Positions 49,161 through 59,034 of a stretch of 64,000 bases of DNA are shown here, in pieces. Positions within the stretch are counted from its first letter, which is position 1; each line of letters opens with the position of its first letter. The position numbers and the translations under genes were made by a program. The notes under the pieces were generated by a model. It was not told where the DNA came from. It searched no databases and worked only from the letters and a program-made list of their open reading frames with translations. The stretch is taken from positions 62,001 to 126,000 of the forward strand of contig CAVBQS010000024.1 in assembly GCA_963597615.1 (NCBI GenBank), read 5' to 3'. This DNA comes from CAKRJP01 sp963597615. Its GTDB lineage: Bacteria; Bacillota; Clostridia; Lachnospirales; Lachnospiraceae.

Positions 49161-50864
49161 ATGACAGCTATTTTAATCATTGTAGTAGCCGTTGTGCTGC
49201 TGGTTATTGGTTATGTTGGCTATGGTTCATGGCTTGCTAAACAGTGGGGCGTGGATCCTAGCAAAAAAACACCAGCAATTGAAATGGAAGACGGCGTAGA
49301 CTATGTTGCAGCAAAACCTGCTGTTTTGATGGGACATCACTTCTCATCTATCGCAGGTGCAGGCCCAATTAACGGACCAATCCAGGCAGCAGTTTTTGGA
49401 TGGGTACCAGTATTTTTGTGGTGTATCATCGGAGGTATTTTCTTTGGAGGACTTCAGGACTTTGGTTCACTGTTTGCATCTATCCGTCATGAAGGAAAAT
49501 CCGTTGGTGAAATTATCCACGATTCTATGGGTAAGAAGGCACAGAAGTTATTTACAATCTTTGCCCTTTTAGTTTTGATCCTGGTAATTGCTTCCTTCGT
49601 AAACGTTGTAGCAGGAACCTTTATGAGTGATTCTGGTATTGGTATTTCTACTAATCCAACAGGAAATCAGACCACAGCTATGATCTCAGTGCTGTTTATC
49701 GTATTGGCAATTATTTACGGTTATGTTACCAATCGCTTAGGGGTGAAAACCTTGCCGGCTACCATCGCAGGTATCATCGGTATCGTAATTATCGTTGCCA
49801 TTGGACTGAACTTTGGTTTGGTATTAAACCGTGTAGCATGGATTGTTTTGATTGGTATCTATATTGCAGTGGCTTCTTTGGTTCCGGTATGGATCCTTTT
49901 ACAGCCTCGTGATTACCTTTCAAGTTTCTTGCTTTACGCTATGATGGCTCTTGCATTTGTAGGTATTTTCTTTGCAGGATTTACCGGAAGATCAGCCTTC
50001 CAGATTCCAGCCTTTACCGGATGGACATCTTCTATTGGAAACTTGTTCCCAGCCCTCTTTATTACAGTTGCCTGTGGTGCTTGCTCTGGTTTCCACAGCT
50101 TGATTGCAACAGGAACTTCTTCTAAGCAGCTTGATAACGAGGCAAATGCAAAGCCAATCGCTTATGGTTCAATGTTAATTGAGTCAGCTCTTGGTATTGT
50201 AGCTTTGATCGCTGTAGGTATGGTATTTGATAAATACACCGGCGGTGAGTTCGGTGGACCTCCGGCAGCATTTGCAGCTGGTATCGGACTTATGTTTGCA
50301 GACGCAAATTCCGCTACATACAACACTATTTACGCATTGCTTACTTTGGCAGTTTCTGTATTCGCCCTTACTTCTCTTGATACAGGTACACGTCTTGCAC
50401 GTTTCTTGTTCTCGGAGATGTTCCTTCATGAGGGAGAAAAGAGCTGGAAAGAAGCAAAGGGAAGCCGTAAGTTCTGGGCACACCCGGCAGTAGGAACTAC
50501 TATCATGGTTGTAATTGGATGTATCCTTGGAGGATTATCATTAAGCCAGATTTGGGGACTTTTCGGAGCAGCAAACCAGCTTCTTGCAGGTATCGCTCTT
50601 ATGGCCGTTGCCGCTTGGCTTGGACAGGCAGGAAAGAACAACAAAATGTTCTATGTGCCAATGGTATTTATGCTTGCAGCAACACTTACAAGCTTGATCT
50701 TAACTGTTAAGAATAAGATCATTATGATCGGTGCCGGAGAAGCTTTGTGGGGAGACTGGTTCCAGTTATTCTTCGCAGCAGCAATGGCAATTTTGGCAAT
50801 CGTCCTAGTTGTAGAAGGTGTTCAGACTTTCAAAAAGCAGATGGATGCTAAGAAGGCAGCATAA
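49161..50864 (+). CDS. cstA: Carbon starvation protein CstA (peptide/pyruvate transporter family)
   Basis: A 567-aa polytopic membrane transporter. CstA-family signatures are clear: HHFSSIAGAGPINGP near residue 55, GGLQDFGSLFASIRHEGKS, and ACGACSGFHSLIATGTSSKQ in the middle, with about 15 membrane helices and no cytosolic tail domain. Members import peptides or pyruvate under nutrient limitation. ATG 49161 sits behind AAAAAGGAGAGAGG; the longer frame from 49086 runs into the upstream palindrome. Bounded by that palindrome and a strong terminator, so a single-gene unit. The substrate is not certain. Confidence 0.93.
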   Translation: MTAILIIVVAVVLLVIGYVGYGSWLAKQWGVDPSKKTPAIEMEDGVDYVAAKPAVLMGHHFSSIAGAGPINGPIQAAVFGWVPVFLWCIIGGIFFGGLQDFGSLFASIRHEGKSVGEIIHDSMGKKAQKLFTIFALLVLILVIASFVNVVAGTFMSDSGIGISTNPTGNQTTAMISVLFIVLAIIYGYVTNRLGVKTLPATIAGIIGIVIIVAIGLNFGLVLNRVAWIVLIGIYIAVASLVPVWILLQPRDYLSSFLLYAMMALAFVGIFFAGFTGRSAFQIPAFTGWTSSIGNLFPALFITVACGACSGFHSLIATGTSSKQLDNEANAKPIAYGSMLIESALGIVALIAVGMVFDKYTGGEFGGPPAAFAAGIGLMFADANSATYNTIYALLTLAVSVFALTSLDTGTRLARFLFSEMFLHEGEKSWKEAKGSRKFWAHPAVGTTIMVVIGCILGGLSLSQIWGLFGAANQLLAGIALMAVAAWLGQAGKNNKMFYVPMVFMLAATLTSLILTVKNKIIMIGAGEALWGDWFQLFFAAAMAILAIVLVVEGVQTFKKQMDAKKAA

Positions 50865-50889
50865 GAATTATTAATAGAAGTATCATAAA

Positions 50890-50925
50890 AATCGTCGCAC
50901 TCTTTGGAGTGCGGCGGTTTTTTTT
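50890..50925 (+). terminator. cstA terminator
   Basis: AATCGTCGCACTC (50890-50902), loop TTTG, GAGTGCGGCGGTT (50907-50919), two G-U pairs, then eight T. Confidence 0.92.
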
Positions 50926-51017
50926 CTAAACAAGCCTCTTTTTTGTGGGAATGCCTGTTTTTTTGTGATAGAATGACCTAGAAAATTTTATAATATTTTA
51001 GATAAGAGGAAAAAATA

Positions 51018-52682
51018 GTGAACGAAAAGAATTTGACTTGGGTTGATATTTTGGTTACGGTAATACTTGGCTTGGTATTTGCGGCCGCTCCTTCTTATAT
51101 AGAAAATGGAATATGCAAGGTCACATTGGGCTATGTGCTCAGTGCTTTTGCAACCTTTCTTTTCTTTTTGGCCTTGGCCTATTTTGTAAGAAGATTTTTA
51201 AATCAGTATCAATGGAATCATAGAGGATTTCTTATAAAGGGAAATGATATTTTTGAACAAATCATGACAAAGAAGCATGCTATTTTAATAATCGCTTTGA
51301 TTATCTGTGCTGCATGGTGCATCCCTATTTTATTTTTGTATCCTGGAACTTTTATAAATGATACCTGGGGACAGCTGGTGGAAGCTATAAGTTATTGGAA
51401 TGGGGAATATATTCTTACGGACCATCAACCCATCTTTGATACTTTCCTTATGGCGGGCCTGATCGTTCCTGTATCCAACATTACAGGGAGGTGGAATGAA
51501 ATTGTATTTCTTTATGTGCTGGTGCAGGCATTTCTTACCAGCCTAGCTTTTGCATGGACCCTTTCTTATGGATACAAAAAGTTGAATCTTGGGTCAAGGG
51601 TGGCAGGACTCATGCTATTGGTATATTCTTTCCTGCCGATTTTTCCGGCGGCAGTGCAGACCGTCTCCAAAGATGCTTTGCATAGTTGGATCTTTGTCCT
51701 ATTTGCTCTTATGTATGTAGAACTAATTCGAAGCAAGGGGGAAGCAATCAAAGGGAAAAAGTTTTTGGTGGCTTTTGTAGTAATCTGTCTCCTTTGCTGT
51801 CTGACAAAGAAGGTAGGATTTTATATTGTAGCCTTGTCCTTGCTCCTTTGCCTTTTATTTCAAAAAAATAATAAAAAATACATATTGATTCCTCTTTTTG
51901 CCTCTATTTTATTAATGAAAGGAATTATGCCAGTGGCCATGGATGCCCTGCAAATAGAACCAGGCGGTAAACAGGAAATGTTTGCCCTGCCTTTTCAAAT
52001 GACAGCCCGTTATGTAAAAGAACACGGGGATGATGTGACAAAGGAAGAATATGAGATTCTTGACAAGGTCCTTACCATGGATACCTTGGCAGACCGGTAC
52101 GAACCTACCAATGCAGACCCGGTAAAGGACTATTATCAGAAGGCAGAGGACCAATATTATGTAAAATACATAGGTGTCTGGTTTAAACAAGGCCTTCGAC
52201 ATCCAATGTCCTACATAAAGGCAGGCCTGGCCATGCTTTCGGGATGGTTTTCTTGGTCAGAATATGATCCTCTCATGAACAGCGATTGGAGGAGTCAACA
52301 AAACACCGGTCTAATACCGGAATGGGTTTTGGTGCGAGGCTTTACCCAAAAAACAGCCGATGCTTATCAGGAACTGTATCATTATCTGTATAACATACCT
52401 TTTGTAAGAATTTTTCTCTCCTTCGGTTTCTACGCTTCCTTGCTGCCTGCCTTTGCAGTCTGCACTGTCTTTCGGAAATGGAAGAAACAGGATGTGAAAT
52501 ACTGGATGGCCATATGTCCGACTATGTTGGCCTTGTTTTTTGGATGCTGGTTGGCTCCAGTATCCTACCAGATAGAAGGGAAAAGATATCTGTATCCGGT
52601 GGTATATGTAATGCCCTTAATGCTTATGTGGTGTTTATATATTTACAAATCAAACAGAATACGGCCAGAAGGAGAAGTGTAA
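51018..52682 (+). CDS. Polytopic membrane protein, DUF6020-type (GTG start)
   Basis: A 554-aa membrane protein with roughly twelve helices. The layout (TFINDTWGQLVEAISYW, then LTDHQPIFDTFLMAGL, later GKRYLYPVVYVMPL) resembles the DUF6020 family, which looks like a GT-C-type membrane glycosyltransferase: the NDTW and DHQP loops would face the extracellular side as in lipid-linked-sugar transferases. Catalytic activity is not demonstrated for the family. GTG 51018 follows AGAGGAAAAAA. It comes before the LCP gene and the sugar cluster, so modification of surface glycan is a reasonable inference. Confidence 0.75.
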   Translation: MNEKNLTWVDILVTVILGLVFAAAPSYIENGICKVTLGYVLSAFATFLFFLALAYFVRRFLNQYQWNHRGFLIKGNDIFEQIMTKKHAILIIALIICAAWCIPILFLYPGTFINDTWGQLVEAISYWNGEYILTDHQPIFDTFLMAGLIVPVSNITGRWNEIVFLYVLVQAFLTSLAFAWTLSYGYKKLNLGSRVAGLMLLVYSFLPIFPAAVQTVSKDALHSWIFVLFALMYVELIRSKGEAIKGKKFLVAFVVICLLCCLTKKVGFYIVALSLLLCLLFQKNNKKYILIPLFASILLMKGIMPVAMDALQIEPGGKQEMFALPFQMTARYVKEHGDDVTKEEYEILDKVLTMDTLADRYEPTNADPVKDYYQKAEDQYYVKYIGVWFKQGLRHPMSYIKAGLAMLSGWFSWSEYDPLMNSDWRSQQNTGLIPEWVLVRGFTQKTADAYQELYHYLYNIPFVRIFLSFGFYASLLPAFAVCTVFRKWKKQDVKYWMAICPTMLALFFGCWLAPVSYQIEGKRYLYPVVYVMPLMLMWCLYIYKSNRIRPEGEV

Positions 52683-52814
52683 AAGTCTCGAAAACCTTGT
52701 ATATTAATAGAATCTATGCTAATATTTATGCAGTATGTATTTAAAAAGAATGCCGAGAAATGTCGGAAATTCTAATAGAATCTAATTGAAAAGAATGAGA
52801 AGGGGAAGCATGAT

Positions 52815-54467
52815 ATGAGTAGAAGTGACAGAGAATACTCGGAAGGACGATCTTCAAGGTCAAGGTCTTCTAAGAGTCGGTCGGGAAGAAGTTCATCCTC
52901 TAGAGGGTATTCAGACAGGGATTATGATTCCGACAGATCTTCCTCCGGAAAAAGACGTTCCTCTGGAAAGAAGTCTTCCGGAAAATCATCAAAGAAAAAA
53001 GGAAGAAATAATAAGATTTCAAGAAATATAGGTTTAGTCTTAGTTGCCATTCAGGCAGTGGCCAGTGTGGTTTTCATGGGCACCCTATTTATGCTGAACA
53101 TGTTGCCGGGAAGATACTTAGCAGCCATCGGAGCTATGCTCTTGCTACTTTGCAGTGCCATTTTGGTGTCCCAGTATTATTCCAGAAAAAAGGGAATCAC
53201 CGGAAAAGTAATCAGCGTATTAATTTCTATTTGCCTGATTGCAGGAAGCTATTATATCACCAAGGGTAACAGCACCTTAAATAATATTACCGGTAGCGAG
53301 TATAAGTTAGACCGAGTGGTAGTTGCTGTAAAATCTGACGATGCGGCAGAAAGCATTAACGATGCTGCAGGCTATAATTTCGGTGTCCAGTATGCTATGA
53401 ACGGGGATCAGATTAAGGATGCGGTATCCCAAATTAACTCAGAGCTAGGAAGTGACATTGCCACTGTTGAGTATAAGAGTTTGGCAGAACAGGCCAAGGC
53501 TCTTCAGGATGGCAAGGTAGGAGCCATCGTTTACAACGAAGGTTATACCAGTATTTTAAATGAAGCTGTAGATGGATATTCAGACAGTGTAAAGATTATT
53601 TATACCTATGAGATTAAGACCGCTGTGGAGAATACCGCAGAGGATGTTGAAGTAGACAAGAGCTTCTGTGTATACATCAGTGGTATTGATGTATATGGAG
53701 CCATTGAGACTAACAGTCGAAGCGATGTGAATATTATCGCTGAGGTAAATCCGGAAACCCATCAGATTCTTCTGGTAACCACCCCTCGTGATTACTATGT
53801 TGAGATTCCGAATATTTCCGGAGGACAGAAAGATAAGTTGACCCACGCAGGTATTTATGGTGTGGATGCTTCCATGGCAACCTTAGAGCAGTTGTATGAT
53901 ACAAATATTGATTTCTATGCAAGAGTAAACTTTACTTCCTTGGTGGATATTGTAAATGCCCTTGGTGGCGTAGATGTAGATTCTGAAATCGCATTTACCA
54001 CCAGTGAAGATTCTGGCTTGGTTATGGACGTAGTTCAGGGAATCAACCACTTTAATGGACAGCAGGCCCTGGCCTTTTCCCGTGAGCGTTACAACTTAGA
54101 TGGCGGAGACAACCAGAGAGGAAAGAATCAGCAGGCAGTTATCGTAGCCATGATTAAGAAGATGGTTTCTCCGGCAATTCTTATGGGAGCCAATGACATT
54201 TTAAATAGTGTCAGCGGCAATGTGGATACCAATATGTCCACAGAACAGATTCAAGAGTTAATTAAGACTCAGTTAGATGAGGCACCAAAGTGGAGCATTA
54301 AATCCATGTCTGCAACAGGTACTGGAGATGAACAGGTTTGCTATTCTTACCAGGGATCGGCTCTCTATGTAATGCAGCCGGATCAGTCATCTGTGGATGC
54401 AATTAAAGCAGCCATTACCTCACTGAAAAATGGTGAAACTCTGGACGATGTTGTAGTGACAGAGTAG
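52815..54467 (+). CDS. LytR-CpsA-Psr (LCP) family glycopolymer ligase
   Basis: Attaches lipid-linked anionic polymers or capsule to peptidoglycan at the outer membrane face; 550 aa. A striking N-terminal region (about 1-70) is Ser/Arg/Lys-rich and low in complexity, followed by three membrane helices (about 72-155), an accessory domain, and the LCP catalytic domain from about 290 with TNSRSDVNIIAEVNPE, LLVTTPRDYYVEIP and AFSRERYNLDGGDNQRGKNQ (Arg/Asp cluster binding pyrophosphate). GAAGGGGAAGCATGAT precedes the ATG. Its place in the glycan cluster fits. Confidence 0.9.
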   Translation: MSRSDREYSEGRSSRSRSSKSRSGRSSSSRGYSDRDYDSDRSSSGKRRSSGKKSSGKSSKKKGRNNKISRNIGLVLVAIQAVASVVFMGTLFMLNMLPGRYLAAIGAMLLLLCSAILVSQYYSRKKGITGKVISVLISICLIAGSYYITKGNSTLNNITGSEYKLDRVVVAVKSDDAAESINDAAGYNFGVQYAMNGDQIKDAVSQINSELGSDIATVEYKSLAEQAKALQDGKVGAIVYNEGYTSILNEAVDGYSDSVKIIYTYEIKTAVENTAEDVEVDKSFCVYISGIDVYGAIETNSRSDVNIIAEVNPETHQILLVTTPRDYYVEIPNISGGQKDKLTHAGIYGVDASMATLEQLYDTNIDFYARVNFTSLVDIVNALGGVDVDSEIAFTTSEDSGLVMDVVQGINHFNGQQALAFSRERYNLDGGDNQRGKNQQAVIVAMIKKMVSPAILMGANDILNSVSGNVDTNMSTEQIQELIKTQLDEAPKWSIKSMSATGTGDEQVCYSYQGSALYVMQPDQSSVDAIKAAITSLKNGETLDDVVVTE

Positions 54468-54508
54468 CCTAGTGGAAAGATAAAGAGAAAAGAGGAGAAA
54501 AATGAGGG

Positions 54509-54533
54509 GGGGGTAGAGCGTCTACCCCCTTTT
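54509..54533 (+). terminator. Terminator after the LCP gene
   Basis: GGGGGTAGA (54509-54517), loop GCG, TCTACCCCC (54521-54529), then TTTT. The left arm is part of an eight-G run. Confidence 0.8.
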
Positions 54534-54552
54534 CCTCGTTTTTTAAGGTTTT

Positions 54553-56523
54553 ATGAAGAGAAAAGTAAGAGAAATTAAAGAAAAATGGGATTTATCAGCA
54601 ACCTACAAAATTATGCTGGTGGTATTGGATATTATTTTTATTAACCTTAGTTCTTTTTTAGCCCTATGGGTTCGCTTTAATATGAGCATTTCAGAGATTC
54701 CGGTAGAGTATGGGGATTGGGCAAAAGACATGGTGATCTTTAATACCCTCTTTACGATTTTGGTATTTTTTGTAATGCATCTGTATTCTAGCCTATGGCG
54801 GTTCGCCAGCGTGAGAGAGCTAGTATCCATTATTCAAGGGTGCCTTATTTCGGTGGTAGCCAATATTATCGCCTATACCTTTATGTTCTATCCTATGTAT
54901 CGCAGTTATTTTGTGCTGTATCCAACCTTCCTGTTTATCCTAACCTGCCTTAGTAGATTTTCTTACCGGGTGGTTCGGTATTGGTACCGTTCAAGTATTC
55001 ACGGTGGTCATATGCGCCGTACTATGATTATCGGTGCCGGCGAGGCCTGTAATGTGGCAATGAAGGAGCTGGAGCTAAGTCGAGAGTTAGATGCAAAAAT
55101 ATGCTGTATCATTGACGATAATCCGAGAAAGCACGGAACCTACATTCACGGTGTCAAGGTAGTTGGAGACCGCAATACAATTTTAGATTACGCCAAAAAA
55201 TATGGAATTACAGAAATTATTATTGCTATTCCAAGTGCAGATAAAAAGGATCAAAGAGAGATTCTGGAAATTTGCCGTCAGGTTCCAAACTGTGAACTAA
55301 AAACCCTTCCGGGACTCTATCAGTTGGTAAATGGAGAGGTTACAGTAGAAAAACTTCGCCATGTAGAAATTGAAGACCTCTTAGGAAGAGATCCGATTCG
55401 TATCCAGACAGACGTTGTTGGTCATTATGTGGCAGATCGGGTTGTTCTTGTTACCGGTGGTGGCGGAAGCATCGGTAGTGAGCTTTGCCGTCAGATTGCA
55501 GCCAACGGGGTAAGACAATTAATTATCTTTGATATTTATGAAAATAATGCCTATGACATTCAGCAGGAACTTCGAAGCCAATATCCAAACTTAGACTTGG
55601 TAGTGCTGATTGGTTCTGTAAGAAATGGACGTAAGGTAAACAGTGTATTTGCAAAATACAGACCGGACATTGTCTTCCATGCAGCAGCTCACAAGCATGT
55701 ACCTCTTATGGAGGATAGCCCTAACGAGGCTATTAAGAATAATGTATTTGGAACTTACAAGGTAGCCTTGGCAGCAGACCGTTTCAGAGCTTCCAGGTTT
55801 GTACTTATTTCCACAGACAAGGCAGTAAATCCTACCAATATTATGGGAGCTTCCAAGCGTATGTGTGAGATGGTGGTCCAGATGTTTAGTCGCCATTCTA
55901 AGACTGAATTTGTAGCAGTTCGTTTTGGAAATGTTTTAGGAAGTAACGGTAGTGTAATCCCTCTATTTAGAAAACAGATTTTAGAGGGGGGACCTGTTAC
56001 GGTAACTCACCCTGATATTATTCGTTATTTTATGACTATTCCAGAGGCAGTATCTTTAGTACTTCAGGCAGGAGCCAGTGCCAAGGGTGGAGAGATTTTT
56101 GTATTAGATATGGGACAGCCGGTAAAAATTGCTGACTTAGCAAAGAACCTTATTGAGCTTTCCGGTTATACTGTTGGAAAAGATATTGAGATTAAATACA
56201 CAGGACTTCGCCCGGGAGAGAAGCTTTACGAAGAACTCCTTATGAATGAAGAAGGCCTACAGTCTACAGACAATGAGCTGATCCATATTGGAAAACCAAT
56301 TGAATTTGATGAGGATTTATTCCAGCAGCAGTTGGCAGAGCTTTACAAGAAAGCATATAACGAAAATGAAGATATGAAGCATTTGGTAAGTGAGATTGTT
56401 CCGACTTACCACATCAGGGAGGCAGATGTCATCAGAGATGAGAAGATTATGGAAAGCCTTCACGATGAGTATTCGGATACCGGATCAGAGCTTCCTAGTG
56501 CATTCTTGGAACTTGGAAATTAA
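54553..56523 (+). CDS. Nucleotide-sugar 4,6-dehydratase (PglF/CapD-like)
   Basis: A 656-aa membrane-anchored enzyme. Four N-terminal helices (about 20-140), a Rossmann-like CoA-binding-type domain, then an extended short-chain dehydrogenase domain with VTGGGGSIGSE at about 299-309 and STDKAVNPTNIMGASKR at about 419-435. The Met in NIMGASKR replaces the usual catalytic Tyr, as in PglF-type UDP-GlcNAc 4,6-dehydratases. The aminotransferase gene 38 nt downstream is the expected partner for making a 4-amino-4,6-dideoxy sugar. The start ATG lies just after the terminator. Confidence 0.88.
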   Translation: MKRKVREIKEKWDLSATYKIMLVVLDIIFINLSSFLALWVRFNMSISEIPVEYGDWAKDMVIFNTLFTILVFFVMHLYSSLWRFASVRELVSIIQGCLISVVANIIAYTFMFYPMYRSYFVLYPTFLFILTCLSRFSYRVVRYWYRSSIHGGHMRRTMIIGAGEACNVAMKELELSRELDAKICCIIDDNPRKHGTYIHGVKVVGDRNTILDYAKKYGITEIIIAIPSADKKDQREILEICRQVPNCELKTLPGLYQLVNGEVTVEKLRHVEIEDLLGRDPIRIQTDVVGHYVADRVVLVTGGGGSIGSELCRQIAANGVRQLIIFDIYENNAYDIQQELRSQYPNLDLVVLIGSVRNGRKVNSVFAKYRPDIVFHAAAHKHVPLMEDSPNEAIKNNVFGTYKVALAADRFRASRFVLISTDKAVNPTNIMGASKRMCEMVVQMFSRHSKTEFVAVRFGNVLGSNGSVIPLFRKQILEGGPVTVTHPDIIRYFMTIPEAVSLVLQAGASAKGGEIFVLDMGQPVKIADLAKNLIELSGYTVGKDIEIKYTGLRPGEKLYEELLMNEEGLQSTDNELIHIGKPIEFDEDLFQQQLAELYKKAYNENEDMKHLVSEIVPTYHIREADVIRDEKIMESLHDEYSDTGSELPSAFLELGN

Positions 56524-56561
56524 GATAAAAATATACAGATAGACAGAAAGGCAGGATTATT

Positions 56562-57764
56562 ATGAACGTACCATTTTCACCTCCGGATATTACAGAAGCA
56601 GAAATTAATGAGGTGGCAGAGGCCCTTCACAGTGGTTGGATCACCACAGGCCCTCGTACCAAAGAATTTGAAAAACAGATTGCAAAAAGATGTGGCACAT
56701 CAAAAGGGGTAGCTCTTAATTCTGCTACTGCCTGTATGGAAATGACCCTGCGAGCAATGGGGATTGGGGCAGGAGATGAGATTATCACTACTGCTTATAC
56801 TTATACTGCAAGTTGCAGCGTCATTTGCCATGTGGGAGCAACTCCTGTATTGGTAGATACCTTGCCAGGAAGTTATATTATGGATCCTGAAAAGGTAAGA
56901 GAGGCAGTGACAGAAAAAACCAAGGCCATTATCTGCGTAGACCTGGCAGGGATTATGTATCCTTACTATGATGAAATTTTCAAAATTGTAGAGGAAAAGA
57001 AAGACTTATTTACACCTAGCAGCGATCGCCAAAAGAAGCTTGGACGAATCTTAGTCATGGCAGATGCTGCTCACGCTTTTGGAGCAGAGGCGAAAGGAAA
57101 ACACTGTGGACAGGTGGCAGATTTTACCTGCTTCTCCTTCCATGCAGTTAAGAACCTTACCACTGCAGAAGGCGGCGGAGCAACCTGGTCTAAGGCAGTT
57201 ACCGATGCAGGCATTGATGAAGAAGCTTTGTACAAAGATTATATGCTTCTCTCCCTTCACGGTCAGTCGAAAGATGCTCTGGCAAAAACCAAGGCCGGTG
57301 CCTGGGAATATGATATTGTGGCGCCCCTTTACAAATGCAATATGACAGATATTCAGGCAGCCATCGGCTTGGCTCAGATGAAGCGCTACGATGGAATTTT
57401 GGCAAGACGTAAGGAATTGATTCAAAGATACGACGCGGCCTTAAAGCCATTGGGGGTAGATGTGCTAGACCACTATACTGAGGATAGAACTTCCACAGGC
57501 CATTTGTATCTTACCAGACTTCCTGGAAAAAGCAGGGAAGAATGTAATGACATCATTACCAAGATGGCAGAGGCAGGAATTGCAACAAATGTCCACTATA
57601 AGCCATTGCCACTACTTACAGCTTATAAGAATCTTGGATTTGATATTAAAGATTATCCAAATGCCTATGGCCAATTTGAATGTGAGATTACCTTGCCATT
57701 ACATACTTGTCTTACAGATGAACAGCAGGAATACGTAATAGAAACTTTCAAAAGTTGCCTATAA
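56562..57764 (+). CDS. DegT/DnrJ/EryC1/StrS aminotransferase
   Basis: PLP sugar aminotransferase, 400 aa, probably adding an amino group to the 4-keto sugar made by the upstream dehydratase (PglE/PseC-like). Typical segments: N-terminal FSPPDITEAEINEVAEAL and SGWITTGPRTKEFEK, the PLP Lys in SFHAVKNLTTAEGG (about 197), DAAHAFGA before it, and C-terminal NVHYKPLPLLTAYK. AAAGGCAGGATTATT precedes the ATG. No acetyltransferase (PglD-like) gene is seen in the window, so the final product may be the free amino sugar or be finished by a gene elsewhere. Confidence 0.9.
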   Translation: MNVPFSPPDITEAEINEVAEALHSGWITTGPRTKEFEKQIAKRCGTSKGVALNSATACMEMTLRAMGIGAGDEIITTAYTYTASCSVICHVGATPVLVDTLPGSYIMDPEKVREAVTEKTKAIICVDLAGIMYPYYDEIFKIVEEKKDLFTPSSDRQKKLGRILVMADAAHAFGAEAKGKHCGQVADFTCFSFHAVKNLTTAEGGGATWSKAVTDAGIDEEALYKDYMLLSLHGQSKDALAKTKAGAWEYDIVAPLYKCNMTDIQAAIGLAQMKRYDGILARRKELIQRYDAALKPLGVDVLDHYTEDRTSTGHLYLTRLPGKSREECNDIITKMAEAGIATNVHYKPLPLLTAYKNLGFDIKDYPNAYGQFECEITLPLHTCLTDEQQEYVIETFKSCL

Positions 57765-57791
57765 AAGAAATTACCCCACAGGAGTTTGACT

Positions 57792-58868
57792 ATGGAAAAT
57801 TTGCGCCCCTTATTTAGCGTGGTAATGCCATCCTACGGTGTAGAAAAATATTTAGCTAAGGCGGTAGAGTGTATCAAAAACCAGACCTTCCAAGATTGGG
57901 AACTGATAATTGTGGAGGATGGATCCCCAGATAAAACAGGGGACTTAGCCGACCGGCTAGCCCTTACCGATGACCGGATTTTTGTGGTACATCATGAAAA
58001 AAACAAGGGTCTTAGCGAAGCAAGAAATACAGGAATTAAATATGCCCATGGACATTATATTTGGTTTATGGATCCTGATGATACGGTGGACCTGGATCTT
58101 CTTGAAAAAGTAGCTGCATCCTTAGAAAAGAATCCGGCACAGCTAGTGGTCTTTGGACATATCGAAGAATATTACAAAGAAGACGGAAGTTTTTCCTATG
58201 GACATGAGATTCGTCCTGAAGGGAAAATCTTTGCAAACCAGAAAGCCCTGAGGGAGTATATCTTGAAACTGGAGCAGGAAACCATCTACGGCTATGCCTG
58301 GAACAAGATGTACAGCCTAGACTACATCAGAGAAAAAGGCTTTCGCTATGAAACCGTACGGCTCATAGAAGATATTGTATTCAACATCCAATATTGCAAT
58401 GATATCAGTTCCATGAACCTACTAAACATAGCCCCCTATCATTATGCCAAGCGAATGAGTGGAAGCCTTACTACTAAGTTTGTGCCAGATTACTATCCGG
58501 TTCACAGACGAAGAATCCAGATGCTCTATGACCAGCAAAAATACTGGGGGACTGATACAAAGGCTGCAAAAAGTCTCTTAGGAGGCCTCTACGGACGCTA
58601 CATCCTATCTGCCCTGGAGCGAAACTGCGACAAAAGATCCGGCATGAAAGGAAGAGACCGGAGGAAGTTTGCAAGAAAGGTCTTTCGAGATCCGCTTTTT
58701 AAGGACCTTGTGATGCAGGCAGAGGCTAAGGATAGTCGGATGCTTAAGATCGCCTTGAAAATTCTGAAGACAAGATCGGCATTACTTTGTACCGGTTTTG
58801 GAAGGGGGATTCATATCGTGCGCAGTGGACTTCCTATGGTTTATTCGAAGACTAAGTCCGGAAGGTAG
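57792..58868 (+). CDS. Glycosyltransferase family 2
   Basis: A 358-aa GT-A glycosyltransferase. The N-terminal fold has SVVMPSYGVEKYLAKAVECI, VEDGSPDKTGD, the LSEARNTGIKYA segment, and the metal-binding DPDD at about 96-99. No membrane helix is visible; it probably acts at the cytoplasmic face of the membrane on a lipid-linked acceptor. ATG 57792 lies 7 nt from AGGAG; TTG 57786 would overlap it. It follows the aminotransferase by 27 nt and precedes a palindromic element. Donor and acceptor sugars cannot be inferred. Confidence 0.88.
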   Translation: MENLRPLFSVVMPSYGVEKYLAKAVECIKNQTFQDWELIIVEDGSPDKTGDLADRLALTDDRIFVVHHEKNKGLSEARNTGIKYAHGHYIWFMDPDDTVDLDLLEKVAASLEKNPAQLVVFGHIEEYYKEDGSFSYGHEIRPEGKIFANQKALREYILKLEQETIYGYAWNKMYSLDYIREKGFRYETVRLIEDIVFNIQYCNDISSMNLLNIAPYHYAKRMSGSLTTKFVPDYYPVHRRRIQMLYDQQKYWGTDTKAAKSLLGGLYGRYILSALERNCDKRSGMKGRDRRKFARKVFRDPLFKDLVMQAEAKDSRMLKIALKILKTRSALLCTGFGRGIHIVRSGLPMVYSKTKSGR

Positions 58869-58895
58869 TGGCTTATGCTTTGGCTGTTGCTTTTT

Positions 58896-58986
58896 ACGCC
58901 TTCGTTCTCGGGAGACAATGGCGAAAACTTGCTTAGGGAACGTTGAAGACAAGGCCTTGCTTTCGGTTATTGCAAAAATTCGGCGT
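58896..58986. repeat. Partial palindromic element, related to the one before cstA
   Basis: Contains ACGCCTTCGTT (58896-58906) and TTTCGGTTATTG (58961-58972), both present in the 48996-49123 element, and has weaker internal symmetry: GACAATGGCGAAAAC (58914-58928) against GCTTTCGGTTATTGC (58959-58973), and ACGCC/GGCGT at the edges. It fills the gap between the GT2 and sugar-transferase genes. Confidence 0.4.
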
Positions 58987-59034
58987 CCCTTTGAATCAAT
59001 AATTTAAACTGATATTTTGGAAGGAACATAGATT

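Noticed and set aside
53700..53930. Antisense frames inside the LCP gene
   Set aside because: Short shadow frames with no start signals.
54506..54513. Eight-G run as a phase-variation tract
   Set aside because: It is non-coding and forms the left arm of a terminator; no gene frame depends on it.
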